From Corallococcus sp. CA053C (GTDB taxonomy: Bacteria > Myxococcota > Myxococcia > Myxococcales > Myxococcaceae): a DNA stretch of 59,266 bases. The notes under the pieces were generated by a model. The model saw only the letters and a list, made by a program, of their open reading frames with translations, did no database searches and had not been told where the DNA came from. Position 1 is the first letter of the stretch. Every line of letters begins with the position of its first letter. Made by a program: the position numbers and the translations under genes. The stretch covers positions 1-59,266 of the forward strand of contig NZ_RAWA01000013.1 of assembly GCF_003611675.1 (NCBI RefSeq), given 5' to 3'. Shown one piece after another: positions 1-10,052 of this stretch.

Positions 1-59
1 GACGACCGAGACCTACACCCTAGAGTTCGTCGGCAGCGTCAGAGGTGTATAAGAGACAG
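1..59 (+). other. Illumina Nextera adaptor left in the assembly (artefact)
   Basis: Bases 1-18 match the 3' part of the Illumina P5 oligo with two mismatches (positions 4 and 12). Bases 19-26 read CCTAGAGT, which is the Nextera XT i5 index S516. Bases 27-40 read TCGTCGGCAGCGTC, the Nextera read-1 adaptor. Bases 41-59 match the 19-bp Tn5 mosaic end AGATGTGTATAAGAGACAG with one mismatch at position 44. The elements occur in exactly the order of a Nextera library end, so this is untrimmed adaptor at a contig terminus. Natural sequence starts at about base 60. Confidence 0.97.
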
Positions 60-374
60 GGGTGCGCAGGGGGGCGAACGTTCATAAAAGTAGTGCCCCT
101 CCGGCTGCCGGGAAGCGTGTTCGGTGTTAGGAAGGGCGTCCAGGCAGGCACGGACTACCGGGTTGACAGAACCGGTCCACACCTTCCACGGATCAGCACA
201 TGAGGCGGGGCACGGCTTGACTCCCGGAATATCCGGTGTCTAGGGTGCGCGGCCTCAGCAAAGCCTCAGGTCCCTATTGGAGGGACACCCGCAGCTTCCG
301 GTTGCTCCCCGCAGGCGGTTGCGAACACCTCTCAAACAGGGGGCAGTTGTACCGTTTCCAAGGACTTCCACTTC
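60..374 (+). promoter_or_regulatory. rpsA upstream/leader region
   Basis: This 315-base stretch has no convincing gene. It contains a perfect -35-like TTGACA at 163-168 without a matching -10 box, lying between short inverted arms ACCGG (157-161) and CCGGT (172-176). A second and better spaced promoter candidate lies at 217-246. An AAGGA ribosome-binding site at 360-364 sits 10 bases before the rpsA ATG. The rest may be 5' untranslated leader. Autoregulatory leaders are known for rpsA in other bacteria, but I see no specific fold here. Confidence 0.5.
217..246 (+). promoter_or_regulatory. candidate sigma-70-type promoter for rpsA
   Basis: TTGACT (217-222) resembles the -35 consensus. It is followed after 18 bases by TAGGGT (241-246), a weak -10 match with conserved T, A and final T. 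Transcription would start near 253, leaving a leader of about 120 bases before rpsA. Alternative -10 hexamers overlap this position, so the assignment is tentative. Confidence 0.3.
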
Positions 375-2081
<1,707 letters not shown>

Positions 2082-2107
2082 TCAGCCCAACGTCATGACG
2101 TGAATAG

Positions 2108-2141
2108 CGGCCGGGTTCCCCAGTGGGAGCCCGGCCGTTTC
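2108..2141 (+). terminator. Rho-independent terminator of rpsA
   Basis: A 13-bp stem (2108-2120 with 2125-2137, one G-U pair) closes a 4-base loop. It is followed by TTTC, 26 bases after the rpsA stop codon. Confidence 0.85.
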
Positions 2142-2217
2142 CATTTGATTCGGCCGAAACGCCCCGTGATATGGGCGTCCGGCGCTGTTAGCGAAGTCCC
2201 TTCCAGGAGGCAGTTCC

Positions 2218-3399
2218 ATGGCTCGTGAAGTCGTCATCGTGGGCGCGGCCCGTACCCCCATCGGCTCCTTCCAGGGCGCCCTGTCCAAGCTCACCGCTCC
2301 CCAGCTGGGCGCCATCGCCATCAAGGCGGCGCTGGAGCGCGCGGGCGTGAAGCCGGAGGCCGTTCAGGAAGTCATCATGGGCAACGTGCTCCAGGCCGGC
2401 GTGGGCCAGGCCCCGGCCCGTCAGGCGGCCATCTTCGCGGGCCTCCCGGAGACCGTGCCGGCCGTCACGCTGAACAAGGTCTGTGGCTCCGGCCTCAAGG
2501 CCGTGATGGCCGCGGCGCAGTCCATCGCCCTGGGCGACGCGGACGTCATCGTCGCGGGCGGCATGGAGTCCATGAGCAACGCGCCCTACGTCAGCCACAC
2601 GATGCGCGGCGGCGCCCGCATGGGGAACGTGGAGTTCAAGGACGCGATGATCCTGGACGGCCTCTGGGACGTCTATGACAACGTCCACATGGGCATCTGT
2701 GCCGAGGCCTGTGCCACCAGCCAGGACATCAGCCGCTCGCAGCAGGATGAGTTCGCGCTGGAGTCCACGCGCCGCGCCATCCAGTCCCAGAAGGACGGCC
2801 ACTTCGTTTCGGAGATCGTCCCCGTGCAGATCCCCGGCAAGAAGCCGGACGAGTTCGTCACGGTCTCCGAGGACGAGGGCCCGAAGAACGCCCGGCCGGA
2901 GAAGATCCCCACCCTGAAGCCGGTGTTCAAGAAGGACGGCACGGTGACGGCCGCCAACGCGTCCTCCATCAACGACGGCGCCGCGGCACTGGTGCTGATG
3001 AGCGAGGAGAAGGCGAAGGCGGAAGGCCGCACCATCCTGGGCCGCATCAAGGGCTACGCGCAGGCGGCCCGCAAGCCGGTGGAGTTCACCATCGCGCCGG
3101 CGGACGCCATCAACACGCTGCTCAAGAAGCAGTCGCTGACGGCCAAGGACGTGGACCTCTGGGAGATCAACGAGGCGTTCGCGGTGGTGTCCGTCGCCAA
3201 CAACCGCATCCTCGGCCTGGACCCGTCGAAGGTGAACGTGCGCGGCGGCGCGGTGGTGCTCGGCCACCCCATTGGCGCCTCCGGTGCGCGCGTGCTCGTC
3301 ACGCTGCTGCACACGATGAAGGACCAGGACAAGAAGCGGGGCGTGGCGTCGCTGTGCATCGGCGGCGGCGAAGGCATCGCGCTGATGGTCGAGCGCTGA
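2218..3399 (+). CDS. atoB: acetyl-CoA C-acetyltransferase (thiolase)
   Basis: This 393-residue degradative/biosynthetic thiolase interconverts two acetyl-CoA and acetoacetyl-CoA. The catalytic set is intact: nucleophile Cys89 in KVCGSGLKA, His350 in LGHPIGASG and Cys380 in LCIGGGEG. These positions match well-studied acetoacetyl-CoA thiolases almost residue for residue. The start is fixed by a perfect AGGAGG at 2205-2210, seven bases before ATG. It heads a three-gene operon with scoA and scoB (gaps of 10 and 4 bases), which points to acetoacetate/ketone-body metabolism or leucine breakdown. A PhaA-type role in polyhydroxyalkanoate synthesis is less likely because no phaB or phaC is adjacent. 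Confidence 0.93.
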   Translation: MAREVVIVGAARTPIGSFQGALSKLTAPQLGAIAIKAALERAGVKPEAVQEVIMGNVLQAGVGQAPARQAAIFAGLPETVPAVTLNKVCGSGLKAVMAAAQSIALGDADVIVAGGMESMSNAPYVSHTMRGGARMGNVEFKDAMILDGLWDVYDNVHMGICAEACATSQDISRSQQDEFALESTRRAIQSQKDGHFVSEIVPVQIPGKKPDEFVTVSEDEGPKNARPEKIPTLKPVFKKDGTVTAANASSINDGAAALVLMSEEKAKAEGRTILGRIKGYAQAARKPVEFTIAPADAINTLLKKQSLTAKDVDLWEINEAFAVVSVANNRILGLDPSKVNVRGGAVVLGHPIGASGARVLVTLLHTMKDQDKKRGVASLCIGGGEGIALMVER

Positions 3400-3409
3400 G
3401 GGCGCACGG

Positions 3410-4111
3410 ATGAACAAGGTCTATGCGAGCGCGGAGGAGGCGGTCGCCGACATCCCGGACAACATCACCCTCATGAGTGGTGGGTTCGGGCTGTGCGGCA
3501 ACCCCGAGAACCTCATCGAAGCCCTTCACAAGAAGAACGTGAAGGGCCTCACCATCATCTCCAACAACTGTGGCACCACGGAGCTGGGCCTGGGCGTCCT
3601 GCTGCAGAACAAGCAGGTCAAGAAGATGGTGGCCAGCTACGTGGGGGAGAACAAGGAGTTCGAGCGGCAGTTCCTCTCCGGCGAGCTGGAGGTGGAGCTG
3701 AATCCGCAGGGCACGCTCGCGGAGCGCATCCGCGCGGGGGGCTGCGGCATCGGCGGGTTCTTCACGCCGACGGGCGCGGGCACCCAGGTGGCGGAGGGCA
3801 AGGAGTCGCGCATCATCGACGGGCGACTGCACGTCCTGGAGACGCCGCTCAAGGCGGACTTCGCCATCATCCACGCGTACAAGGCGGACACCTGGGGCAA
3901 CCTGGTGTTCCACAAGACGGCGCGGAACTTCTCCCCGATGATGTGCATGGCGGCGAAGGTCACCATCGTGGAGGCGGAGCACATCGTGCAGCCGGGGGAG
4001 CTGGATCCGGACCTGGTGCACATCCCGAGCATCTTCGTGCACCGCATCGTGCAGGCGAAGAACCTCCACAAGTGGATCGAGCGGCGGACCGTCCGCAAGA
4101 AGGCGTCCTAA
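3410..4111 (+). CDS. scoA: 3-oxoacid CoA-transferase subunit A
   Basis: This 233-residue alpha subunit of a family I CoA-transferase (SCOT/AtoDA type) moves CoA between succinyl-CoA or acetyl-CoA and acetoacetate. The N-terminal glycine-rich stretch [14 protein letters not shown] (about residues 24-37) and the [13 protein letters not shown] block are typical of subunit A. The gene starts 10 bases after the thiolase stop and ends 4 bases before subunit B. This indicates translational coupling and equimolar production. The substrate is inferred from the thiolase neighbour; butyrate or another 3-oxoacid is possible. Confidence 0.92.
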   Translation: MNKVYASAEEAVADIPDNITLMSGGFGLCGNPENLIEALHKKNVKGLTIISNNCGTTELGLGVLLQNKQVKKMVASYVGENKEFERQFLSGELEVELNPQGTLAERIRAGGCGIGGFFTPTGAGTQVAEGKESRIIDGRLHVLETPLKADFAIIHAYKADTWGNLVFHKTARNFSPMMCMAAKVTIVEAEHIVQPGELDPDLVHIPSIFVHRIVQAKNLHKWIERRTVRKKAS

Positions 4112-4115
4112 AGCC

Positions 4116-4772
4116 ATGCCCCTGTCACGTGAACAGATTGCACAGCGCATTGCCCAGGAGCTGAAGGACGGCTTCTACGTCAACCTGGGCATCGGCATCC
4201 CCACGCTCGTGCCCAACTACATCCCGCCCGGGGTGGAGGTGGTGCTCCAGTCGGAGAACGGCCTGCTCGGCATCGGGCCGTACCCGGAGGAGGGGAGCGA
4301 GGACCCGGACCTCATCAACGCGGGCAAGGAGACGGTGACGGTGGTGAAGGGCTCCGCCTTCTTCGACTCCGCGCTCTCGTTCGGGATGATCCGCGGCGGC
4401 CACATCGACCTGGCCGTGCTGGGCGCCATGGAGGTCAGTGAAGAAGGCGACCTGGCCAACTGGATGATCCCCGGCAAGATGGTCAAGGGCATGGGCGGCG
4501 CCATGGACCTGGCGGTGGGTGCGAAGCGCATCTACGTGGCCATGGAGCACGCCAACAAGGACGGGCAGCCCAAGATCTTGAAGAAGTGCTCGCTGCCGCT
4601 GACGGGCCTCAAGTGCGTGCACCACATCGTCACCGACCACGCGTTCCTGGACGTCACGCCGGAGGGGCTGGTCCTCCGGGAGCTGGCACCCGGACTGACG
4701 GTGGAGCGGGTGCAGCAGCTCACGGAGCCGAAGCTGAAGATCGCGCCCGACCTTCGTGAGATGAAGTTCTGA
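4116..4772 (+). CDS. scoB: 3-oxoacid CoA-transferase subunit B
   Basis: This 218-residue beta subunit carries the catalytic glutamate of the CoA-transferase, Glu47 in SENGLLGIG, which forms the covalent glutamyl-CoA thioester. The N-terminal [15 protein letters not shown] and the [14 protein letters not shown] segment are characteristic. It is the last gene of the thiolase-scoA-scoB operon and is followed by a hairpin at 4787-4820. With subunit A it forms the usual heterodimer or heterotetramer in the cytoplasm. Confidence 0.93.
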   Translation: MPLSREQIAQRIAQELKDGFYVNLGIGIPTLVPNYIPPGVEVVLQSENGLLGIGPYPEEGSEDPDLINAGKETVTVVKGSAFFDSALSFGMIRGGHIDLAVLGAMEVSEEGDLANWMIPGKMVKGMGGAMDLAVGAKRIYVAMEHANKDGQPKILKKCSLPLTGLKCVHHIVTDHAFLDVTPEGLVLRELAPGLTVERVQQLTEPKLKIAPDLREMKF

Positions 4773-4786
4773 GCCTCCCGGGCTAG

Positions 4787-4820
4787 GGTGCCCTTCCGTT
4801 CCCCAGGGACGGAAGGCACC
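4787..4820 (+). terminator. hairpin after scoB (probable terminator)
   Basis: GGTGCC (4787-4792) pairs with GGCACC (4815-4820). After a one-base bulge, TTCCGT (4794-4799) pairs with ACGGAA (4809-4814). The hairpin sits 15 bases after the scoB stop. There is no real T-tract, so it may terminate weakly or just stabilise the transcript end. Confidence 0.55.
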
Positions 4821-4850
4821 TTGCCCCCTCGGAAAAAAGCGGAGCGCATC

Positions 4851-5255
4851 ATGGCCGACCCCCAGGAAAAGCACGTCCCCGCGCCGAGAGCCCACCGCAT
4901 CGACCACGAGCTGCCCGTGGCCTACCGCACGGTGGCGGGCTTCGTGACGGACTGGGCGGTGAACCTGTCGCGCGGCGGGCTGTACATCAATACGCAGCAG
5001 CCCCTGCCGGTGGGCACCGCGGTGCGCCTGCTGGTGTCGCTGCCGGGCGCCAGCTTCCCGGTGGACCTGGTGGGGAAGGTGACCCGCACCAACGCACAGG
5101 GAACGACGGGCCCCGGGGCTCCTGGAGAGGTTCCGGGGATGGCGGTGGAGTTCGTGGACGTTGATGACGACAAGCGGTCGCGCATTGAAGCGTTCGTGGA
5201 GCGCCTGCGGGAAGCCCTGCCGGCGGACGAGCGTGGCAGCGCGACCCGGAAGTAG
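4851..5255 (+). CDS. PilZ-domain protein
   Basis: This 134-residue, nearly single-domain PilZ protein is of the type that binds cyclic-di-GMP and regulates motility, exopolysaccharide or development. The hallmark second motif is visible as NLSRGGLYI. The upstream arginine motif is present only in degenerate form (RAHRID), so nucleotide binding is plausible but not certain. The open frame extends upstream to 4788, but that start would fall inside the scoB hairpin. ATG 4851 with a GGAG at 4841-4844 is the better start. It is the first gene of a closely spaced + strand run. The specific target cannot be deduced. Confidence 0.8.
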   Translation: MADPQEKHVPAPRAHRIDHELPVAYRTVAGFVTDWAVNLSRGGLYINTQQPLPVGTAVRLLVSLPGASFPVDLVGKVTRTNAQGTTGPGAPGEVPGMAVEFVDVDDDKRSRIEAFVERLREALPADERGSATRK

Positions 5256-5291
5256 GGCGGCCGTCCCAGGCGTCCCCTTGAGAGCGCCTGC

Positions 5292-6581
5292 ATGCTGACG
5301 CTGCCAGAGACCCCCATCGAATTGACGATTGAACGGCTGGGCCAGCTCGGCGAGGGCGTGGCCTCGTGGGAGGGCCGCACCGTCTTCGTGCCCGGCGCCT
5401 TCCCGGGTGACACCGTGCGCGTCCTCCTGGAGTCCCACGGCCGGGTGCTGCGCGGGCAGCTGCGGCAGGTGCTCGCGGACGGGGCCGAGCGCGTCACCTC
5501 GCGCTGCGTCTACTCCGAGGCCTGCGGCGGCTGTGACTGGCTGGAGCTGGGCGTGTCCGCGCAGCGGTCCGCGAAGCAGGAGATCGTCCTCTCCACGCTG
5601 GAGCACCTGGGCCACCTGCCGCGTACCGGCTTCACGGTGCGGCCGCTGATGGTGGCGCCCCGCGACTGGGGCTACCGGCGCCGCGCGGTGCTGCACGGGG
5701 CGGGCAAGGGGGCGCTCGGCTACTTCGGCCGGCGCACGCATGAGCGCGTCCCGGTGGACGTGTGCCCCGCGCTCACGCCCGTGCTGACCGCGCTGCCGGG
5801 GAAGCTGGCCCCGCTGCTCAAGCCGCTGGCGAAGGACACGGAGGAGGTGCTGCTGCTCGCGGAAGGGGACAAGGCCGCGTTCGCGGTGAACCTCTCCGGG
5901 CCGGTGACGGCGCGGCACCTGGAGGCCGCGGAGGCCGCCGTGCGCGCGCTGCGGCTGGAGGGCGCGGTGCTGGTGCCGAAGGAGGGCTCCGCGCGGCTCG
6001 TGGGCAAGCCGGTGCTGCGCTCGCTGTCGCCCCTGCGGCCGGAGGTGCCGGTGTACCTGCGGCCGGATGCCTTCGCCCAGGCGCACGCGGAGGCCAACGT
6101 GGGGCTCGTGTCCTCCGCCATCCAGGAGCTGGGCGCGCGGGAGACGGACTCGGTGCTGGAGCTGTACTCGGGCAACGGCAACTTCACCTTCCCGCTGGCG
6201 GGCACGGCCGCGTCGGTGCTGGGGGTGGAGTCCTCGCCGGTGGGCGTGGAGCTGGCCCAGCGCAGCGCCCGCGAGGGTGGGGTGGGCAACGTGCGCTTCA
6301 TCCAGGGCGACGCGCGCAAGGTGTGCGACGGCTTGGTGGCGGAGGGGCGGACGTTTGACTTGTGCCTCGCGGATCCGCCGCGCGCCGGGGCGCCGGGCCT
6401 GGCGAAGTGGATGCGCGCGTTGAACGTGCGCCGGGTGGTGTACGTGGCGTGCGATCCGGCCTCGCTGGCGCGCGACGCGGCGGGGCTGGTGGAGGCGGGT
6501 TACAAGCCCGTGGCGCTCCAGGTGGTGGACATGTTCCCCCAGACGCACCACGTGGAAGCCGTCATGTCGTTCGAACGGTAG
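5292..6581 (+). CDS. rlmD: 23S rRNA (uracil-5-)-methyltransferase, RlmD/RumA type
   Basis: This 429-residue SAM-dependent RNA m5U methyltransferase has an N-terminal TRAM domain (about residues 6-60). A 4Fe-4S cluster motif follows, with Cys72, Cys78 and Cys81 and probably the Cys in VDVCPALTP as fourth ligand. The C-terminal Rossmann methyltransferase has LELYSGNGNFTFPLA for SAM binding, a DPPRAGA motif, nucleophile Cys387 in YVACDPASLARD and general-base Glu422 in HHVEAV. Size matches E. coli RlmD (433 residues), which modifies U1939 of 23S rRNA. RlmC or TrmA paralogues are possible because the family targets cannot be told apart by eye. Start ATG 5292 has only a weak GAGAG upstream. Confidence 0.82.
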   Translation: MLTLPETPIELTIERLGQLGEGVASWEGRTVFVPGAFPGDTVRVLLESHGRVLRGQLRQVLADGAERVTSRCVYSEACGGCDWLELGVSAQRSAKQEIVLSTLEHLGHLPRTGFTVRPLMVAPRDWGYRRRAVLHGAGKGALGYFGRRTHERVPVDVCPALTPVLTALPGKLAPLLKPLAKDTEEVLLLAEGDKAAFAVNLSGPVTARHLEAAEAAVRALRLEGAVLVPKEGSARLVGKPVLRSLSPLRPEVPVYLRPDAFAQAHAEANVGLVSSAIQELGARETDSVLELYSGNGNFTFPLAGTAASVLGVESSPVGVELAQRSAREGGVGNVRFIQGDARKVCDGLVAEGRTFDLCLADPPRAGAPGLAKWMRALNVRRVVYVACDPASLARDAAGLVEAGYKPVALQVVDMFPQTHHVEAVMSFER

Positions 6582-6613
6582 CGCAGGGAAAGGGACGCAA
6601 GGCCGCCTTCACC

Positions 6614-8011
6614 ATGGACGCCCGCATCGTCGAGTTCGCCGAGGTCCTCCGCCAGAACGGCGTGCGCGTCAGCACGTCCGAGGTGCAGGACGCATTGCGC
6701 GCCACCGCCGAGGTGGGGCTCGAGGACCGGAACCTGTTCCGCGCCGTGCTGCGCACCACGCTCGTGAAGCGCGAGCTGGACGTGGACACCTTCCTCCGCG
6801 CGTTCGACTTCTACTTCTCCGGCGCGGCCCGCTCGTTCGAGGCCCTGGACGAATCGCTGGCGAAGCAGCTGGAGGACGAGGGCTACCTGGAGGGCGACCT
6901 GCTGAAGATGGTCGTCTACCAGATGAACCTGCTCGCGCCGGAGATGTCCCCGCTGGCCCAGGCCATCCTCGCGGGTGACCGCGCGCGGCTGGCGCAGATC
7001 TTCCGGCAGGCCTCACTCCAGCTCGACCTGGGGCAACTGGAGAGCCCGCTGCAGACGGGGTTCTTCACGCGGCGGCTGCTCGCGGGCGCGGGCATGGAGC
7101 GGGCGCGCTCGGACCTCAAGTCCATGGAGGACGAGCTGCACGCGCGGGGGCTGAGCGCGGAGGGCATCGAGATCGTCTCGCGCCACGTCGCGGCGGCGAT
7201 GCGCAAGATTGAAGACGCCGCGCGCGCTGAGGTGCGGCGTCAGTCCGAGGCCCGCATCCGCCGCCGCACGGACTCCGTGCTGGAGAAGCCGCTCCACCTG
7301 CTCACCCAGGCGGAGGTGGACCAGATGGAGGCCGCAGTGCGCACGCTGGCGGAGAAGCTCAAGAGCCGGCTCATCCGCAAGCAGCGCTCGCACCGTCGGG
7401 GCTCGCTCAACGTGCGCCGCACGCTGCGCCGGAACATGCCGTGGGACGGCATCCCCATGGTGCCGCAGTTCCGCCGCCGCAGGCCCGAGCGCCCGGAGCT
7501 CGTCGTGCTCTGCGACGTCTCCGACTCCGTGCGGAACGCGTCGCGGATGATGCTGCTGTTCATGCACACGCTGCAGTCGCTATTCGTGCGCGTGCGCTCG
7601 TTCGTCTTCGTGTCCGACATTGGAGAGGTGACGCACTTCTTCAAGGACCTGGACGTGAGCGAGGCCATCGACGCGGCGACCGCCGGGCGCACGGTGTCCA
7701 TGAGCGCGAACTCCAACTACGGCCGCGCGCTGGCGGACTTCACGCGCGATCACCTGGGCAGCATCACCCGCCGCACCACCGTGATGATCATTGGCGACGG
7801 TCGCAACAACTACAACGCGAGCAACGCGTGGGCCCTCAAGGACCTGCGCCGCAAGGCGAAGCGGCTGTTGTGGATCTGCCCCGAGGAGCGCGGCAACTGG
7901 GGCATCGGCGACAGCGAGATGCTCACCTACGAGAAGCACTGTCACCAGGCCGTGGTCGTGACGTCCGTGTCGGACCTGAGCCGCATCGCGGATCAGCTCG
8001 TCCCCACCTGA
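6614..8011 (+). CDS. VWA-domain protein, CoxE-like
   Basis: This 466-residue cytoplasmic protein ends in a CoxE-type von Willebrand A domain. A MIDAS-like metal site begins at Asp302 in CDVSDSVRN (D-x-S-x-S), with a later Asp in IIGDGRNNY. Residues 1-200 are mostly helical and acidic. Residues 200-290 are highly basic (RIRRR, RKQRSHRRG). The frame is open upstream to 6362, but that segment overlaps rlmD and reads as shadow sequence, so ATG 6614 is chosen. Family members usually work with a MoxR-type AAA ATPase to remodel or activate metalloenzymes. No such ATPase is next to it here, so its partner is unknown. Confidence 0.78.
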   Translation: MDARIVEFAEVLRQNGVRVSTSEVQDALRATAEVGLEDRNLFRAVLRTTLVKRELDVDTFLRAFDFYFSGAARSFEALDESLAKQLEDEGYLEGDLLKMVVYQMNLLAPEMSPLAQAILAGDRARLAQIFRQASLQLDLGQLESPLQTGFFTRRLLAGAGMERARSDLKSMEDELHARGLSAEGIEIVSRHVAAAMRKIEDAARAEVRRQSEARIRRRTDSVLEKPLHLLTQAEVDQMEAAVRTLAEKLKSRLIRKQRSHRRGSLNVRRTLRRNMPWDGIPMVPQFRRRRPERPELVVLCDVSDSVRNASRMMLLFMHTLQSLFVRVRSFVFVSDIGEVTHFFKDLDVSEAIDAATAGRTVSMSANSNYGRALADFTRDHLGSITRRTTVMIIGDGRNNYNASNAWALKDLRRKAKRLLWICPEERGNWGIGDSEMLTYEKHCHQAVVVTSVSDLSRIADQLVPT

Positions 8012-8037
8012 ACCCCCTTTCCCCCGAGGCTTCCCCC

Positions 8038-8553
8038 ATGGCTCCGTCCCTCTTCGACGACTACCTGGACGTCCGCAACGTGGAGACCGGCCCGGACTTC
8101 GACGCCGCCGACGACCGCACGCTGCGCATGGCCTCCCGGCCGGTGGACAAGGGGATGCTCGACGCCCTGGTCCGCTACCAGGAGACCTTCCTGGCCCACG
8201 TGGAGGCGGATGTCCGTCCGGAGGCCATGGCCCGCGCGCAGACGGAGGCGCTCGCCGCCAGCGGGCTGGACCTCAAGGCGGTGGAGTGGGGACTGTCCGT
8301 GCTCCGGGCCTTTGGCGGGCGGCGGTGGACGCTCCAGCGGCTCCAGTCGAAGCTCACGGAGCTGGAGGCGGCCCGCGGGCCGGAGGTGGACGCACTGCGC
8401 CAGCGCGTCCGGGACGAGCTCCAGAAGCAGGAGCGTCACACGGAGGCGCTCAGCCGGCGTTACGGTGCGGAGACGGTGGCGCTGCTCCGGGAGCACGAAG
8501 CCACGCTGGTCGCCCTGCACACCCGGCTCACGAAGGTGCTCAGCCGGGGATGA
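8038..8553 (+). CDS. hypothetical protein, helical
   Basis: This 171-residue protein is one I do not recognise. It has no signal peptide or membrane segment. From about residue 75 to the end it is dominated by Leu/Glu/Arg-rich sequence with heptad-like spacing (for example LQRLQSKLTELEA and LREHEATLVALHTRL), suggesting one or two long helices or a coiled coil. It begins 26 bases after the VWA gene, with a GAGG element about 8 bases before ATG 8038, and is followed by miaB. It may be co-transcribed with the VWA gene and could be a partner for it, but that is only positional inference. Confidence 0.6.
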   Translation: MAPSLFDDYLDVRNVETGPDFDAADDRTLRMASRPVDKGMLDALVRYQETFLAHVEADVRPEAMARAQTEALAASGLDLKAVEWGLSVLRAFGGRRWTLQRLQSKLTELEAARGPEVDALRQRVRDELQKQERHTEALSRRYGAETVALLREHEATLVALHTRLTKVLSRG

Positions 8554-8571
8554 ACCAGCCCGTCCGCCCGG

Positions 8572-8600
8572 TTGCATTCCGCGGCCGGGCATCGCATAAG
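8572..8600 (+). promoter_or_regulatory. candidate promoter upstream of miaB
   Basis: TTGCAT (8572-8577) and CATAAG (8595-8600) are separated by exactly 17 bases, giving a plausible but imperfect sigma-70-like promoter. It lies in the 73-base gap before miaB, the largest gap in this gene run. The AAGG ribosome-binding site for miaB follows at 8616-8619. Confidence 0.3.
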
Positions 8601-8626
8601 GGCCCGTTTTCCCTCAAGGCCAACCC

Positions 8627-10012
8627 ATGAAGCGCTACTTCATCCACACCTTCGGTTGTCAGATGAACGTCAACGACTCGCTCCGCATGAGCGAAGCGTT
8701 GTCGACGATGTCCTACGTCCCGACGCCGGAGCCGGAGAACGCGGACCTCATCATCCTCAACACCTGCTCCATCCGGGAGAAGGCCGAGGACAAGATGCTG
8801 TCCGCGCTGGGGCGCTACCGCGCGGTGAAGGCCAGTCGCGGCGCCATCCTGGGCGTGGGCGGGTGCGTGGCCCAGCAGGAGAAGGACAAGCTGCTGAAGA
8901 AGGTGCCCTACCTGGACTTCGTCTTCGGCCCGGACAACATCGCGAAGCTGCCGGACGTCATCCGCCGCGTGCAGGAAGAGCGCGAGCGCGTGGTGGAGAC
9001 CGCCTTCGTGGACTCCGAGGAGTACGTCTTCCCGCGCGCCGACGCGGAGACGTCCCGGGGCAAGGTGACCGAGTTCGTCACCGTGATGAAGGGCTGCGAC
9101 AACGTCTGCTCCTTCTGCGTCGTGCCGCACACCCGTGGCCGCGAGGTGAGCCGCGCGTTCCCGGAGGTGCTGCTGGAGGTCGCGGACCTGGCGCGCGTGG
9201 GCCTGCGCGAAGTCACGCTCATCGGGCAGAACGTCAACTCGTACCAGGGCGGCATCAGCTTCGCGCAGCTCTTGCTGCGCACCGCGGAGGTGCCGGGCAT
9301 CGAGCGCGTGCGCTTCACCACCAGCCATCCGCATGACCTGTCGGATGAGCTGATCGAAGCGTTCCGCACGCAGCCCAAGATCGCCCCGCACTTCCACCTG
9401 CCGGTGCAGTGCGGCAGCGACCGCATCCTGAAGATGATGCGCCGCGACTACACCGTGGTGCAGTACCTGGAGCGGCTGGAGAAGCTGCGCGCCGCTCGGC
9501 CCGGCATCGCCATCACCACCGACATCATCGTGGGCTTCCCCGGAGAGACCGAGGAGGAGTTCGAGATGACGCTCCAGCTCACGGAGCAGGTGCGCTACGA
9601 CAACCAGTTCTCCTTCGTCTACAGCCCGCGCCCCAAGACGGGCGCCGCGCTGCGCGAGAAGGACTGGGGCCCGGTGCCGCACGAGGTGAAGGTGGCCCGG
9701 CTGGAGCGCCTGCAGAAGGTGCAGCGGCGGATCAGCGGCGAGTACACGCAGGCGCAGGTGGGCCTGGACGTGGAGGTCATGGTCGAGGGCCGCTCGCGCT
9801 ACGACGCCACCAAGCGCTTCGGGCGCACGCCGGAGAACCGCACCGTCAACTTCGACGGCGACGCTCCCGCGGGCTCCTTCGTGAAGGTCCACATCGAGCG
9901 CGCCACGCCCAACCAGCTCCAGGGCAAGCAGGTGGCGGTGCTCAAGGAGCCCACGGTGGCGCCGCCGCCGGTGGAGCTCACGGTGCCGCTGCACGTGCCC
10001 GCGGAGGCCTGA
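8627..10012 (+). CDS. miaB: tRNA-2-methylthio-N6-dimethylallyladenosine synthase MiaB
   Basis: This 461-residue radical-SAM methylthiotransferase adds the 2-methylthio group to i6A37 of tRNAs. The N-terminal UPF0004 domain has the auxiliary 4Fe-4S ligands Cys11 (TFGCQMN), Cys47 (NTCSIRE) and Cys80 (GGCVAQQ). The radical-SAM cluster is the CxxxCxxC at Cys157, Cys161 and Cys164 (KGCDNVCSFCVVP). A C-terminal TRAM domain starts near residue 380. All catalytic residues are present and length is typical. The paralogue RimO is less likely given the NTCSIREKAEDK signature. ATG 8627 has AAGG seven bases upstream. Confidence 0.94.
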   Translation: MKRYFIHTFGCQMNVNDSLRMSEALSTMSYVPTPEPENADLIILNTCSIREKAEDKMLSALGRYRAVKASRGAILGVGGCVAQQEKDKLLKKVPYLDFVFGPDNIAKLPDVIRRVQEERERVVETAFVDSEEYVFPRADAETSRGKVTEFVTVMKGCDNVCSFCVVPHTRGREVSRAFPEVLLEVADLARVGLREVTLIGQNVNSYQGGISFAQLLLRTAEVPGIERVRFTTSHPHDLSDELIEAFRTQPKIAPHFHLPVQCGSDRILKMMRRDYTVVQYLERLEKLRAARPGIAITTDIIVGFPGETEEEFEMTLQLTEQVRYDNQFSFVYSPRPKTGAALREKDWGPVPHEVKVARLERLQKVQRRISGEYTQAQVGLDVEVMVEGRSRYDATKRFGRTPENRTVNFDGDAPAGSFVKVHIERATPNQLQGKQVAVLKEPTVAPPPVELTVPLHVPAEA

Positions 10013-10052
10013 CGCTCCGCTGTTGGTCCCCGCCGTCCTCGGAGGTTCCGCC

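Noticed and set aside
41-59. Natural transposon end
   Set aside because: The 19-bp Tn5 mosaic end occurs with the Illumina index and P5 sequence in library order, so it is a preparation artefact.
163-168. Perfect TTGACA as the main rpsA promoter
   Set aside because: No acceptable -10 hexamer lies 16-18 bases downstream; the 217-246 pair is better spaced, though also weak.
4788-4850. Longer N-terminus for the PilZ protein
   Set aside because: The extension would overlap the scoB hairpin and lacks a ribosome-binding site; ATG 4851 has GGAG at good distance.
6362-6613. Upstream extension of the VWA protein
   Set aside because: It overlaps rlmD in another frame and reads as Gly/Arg/Ala-rich shadow sequence without family similarity.
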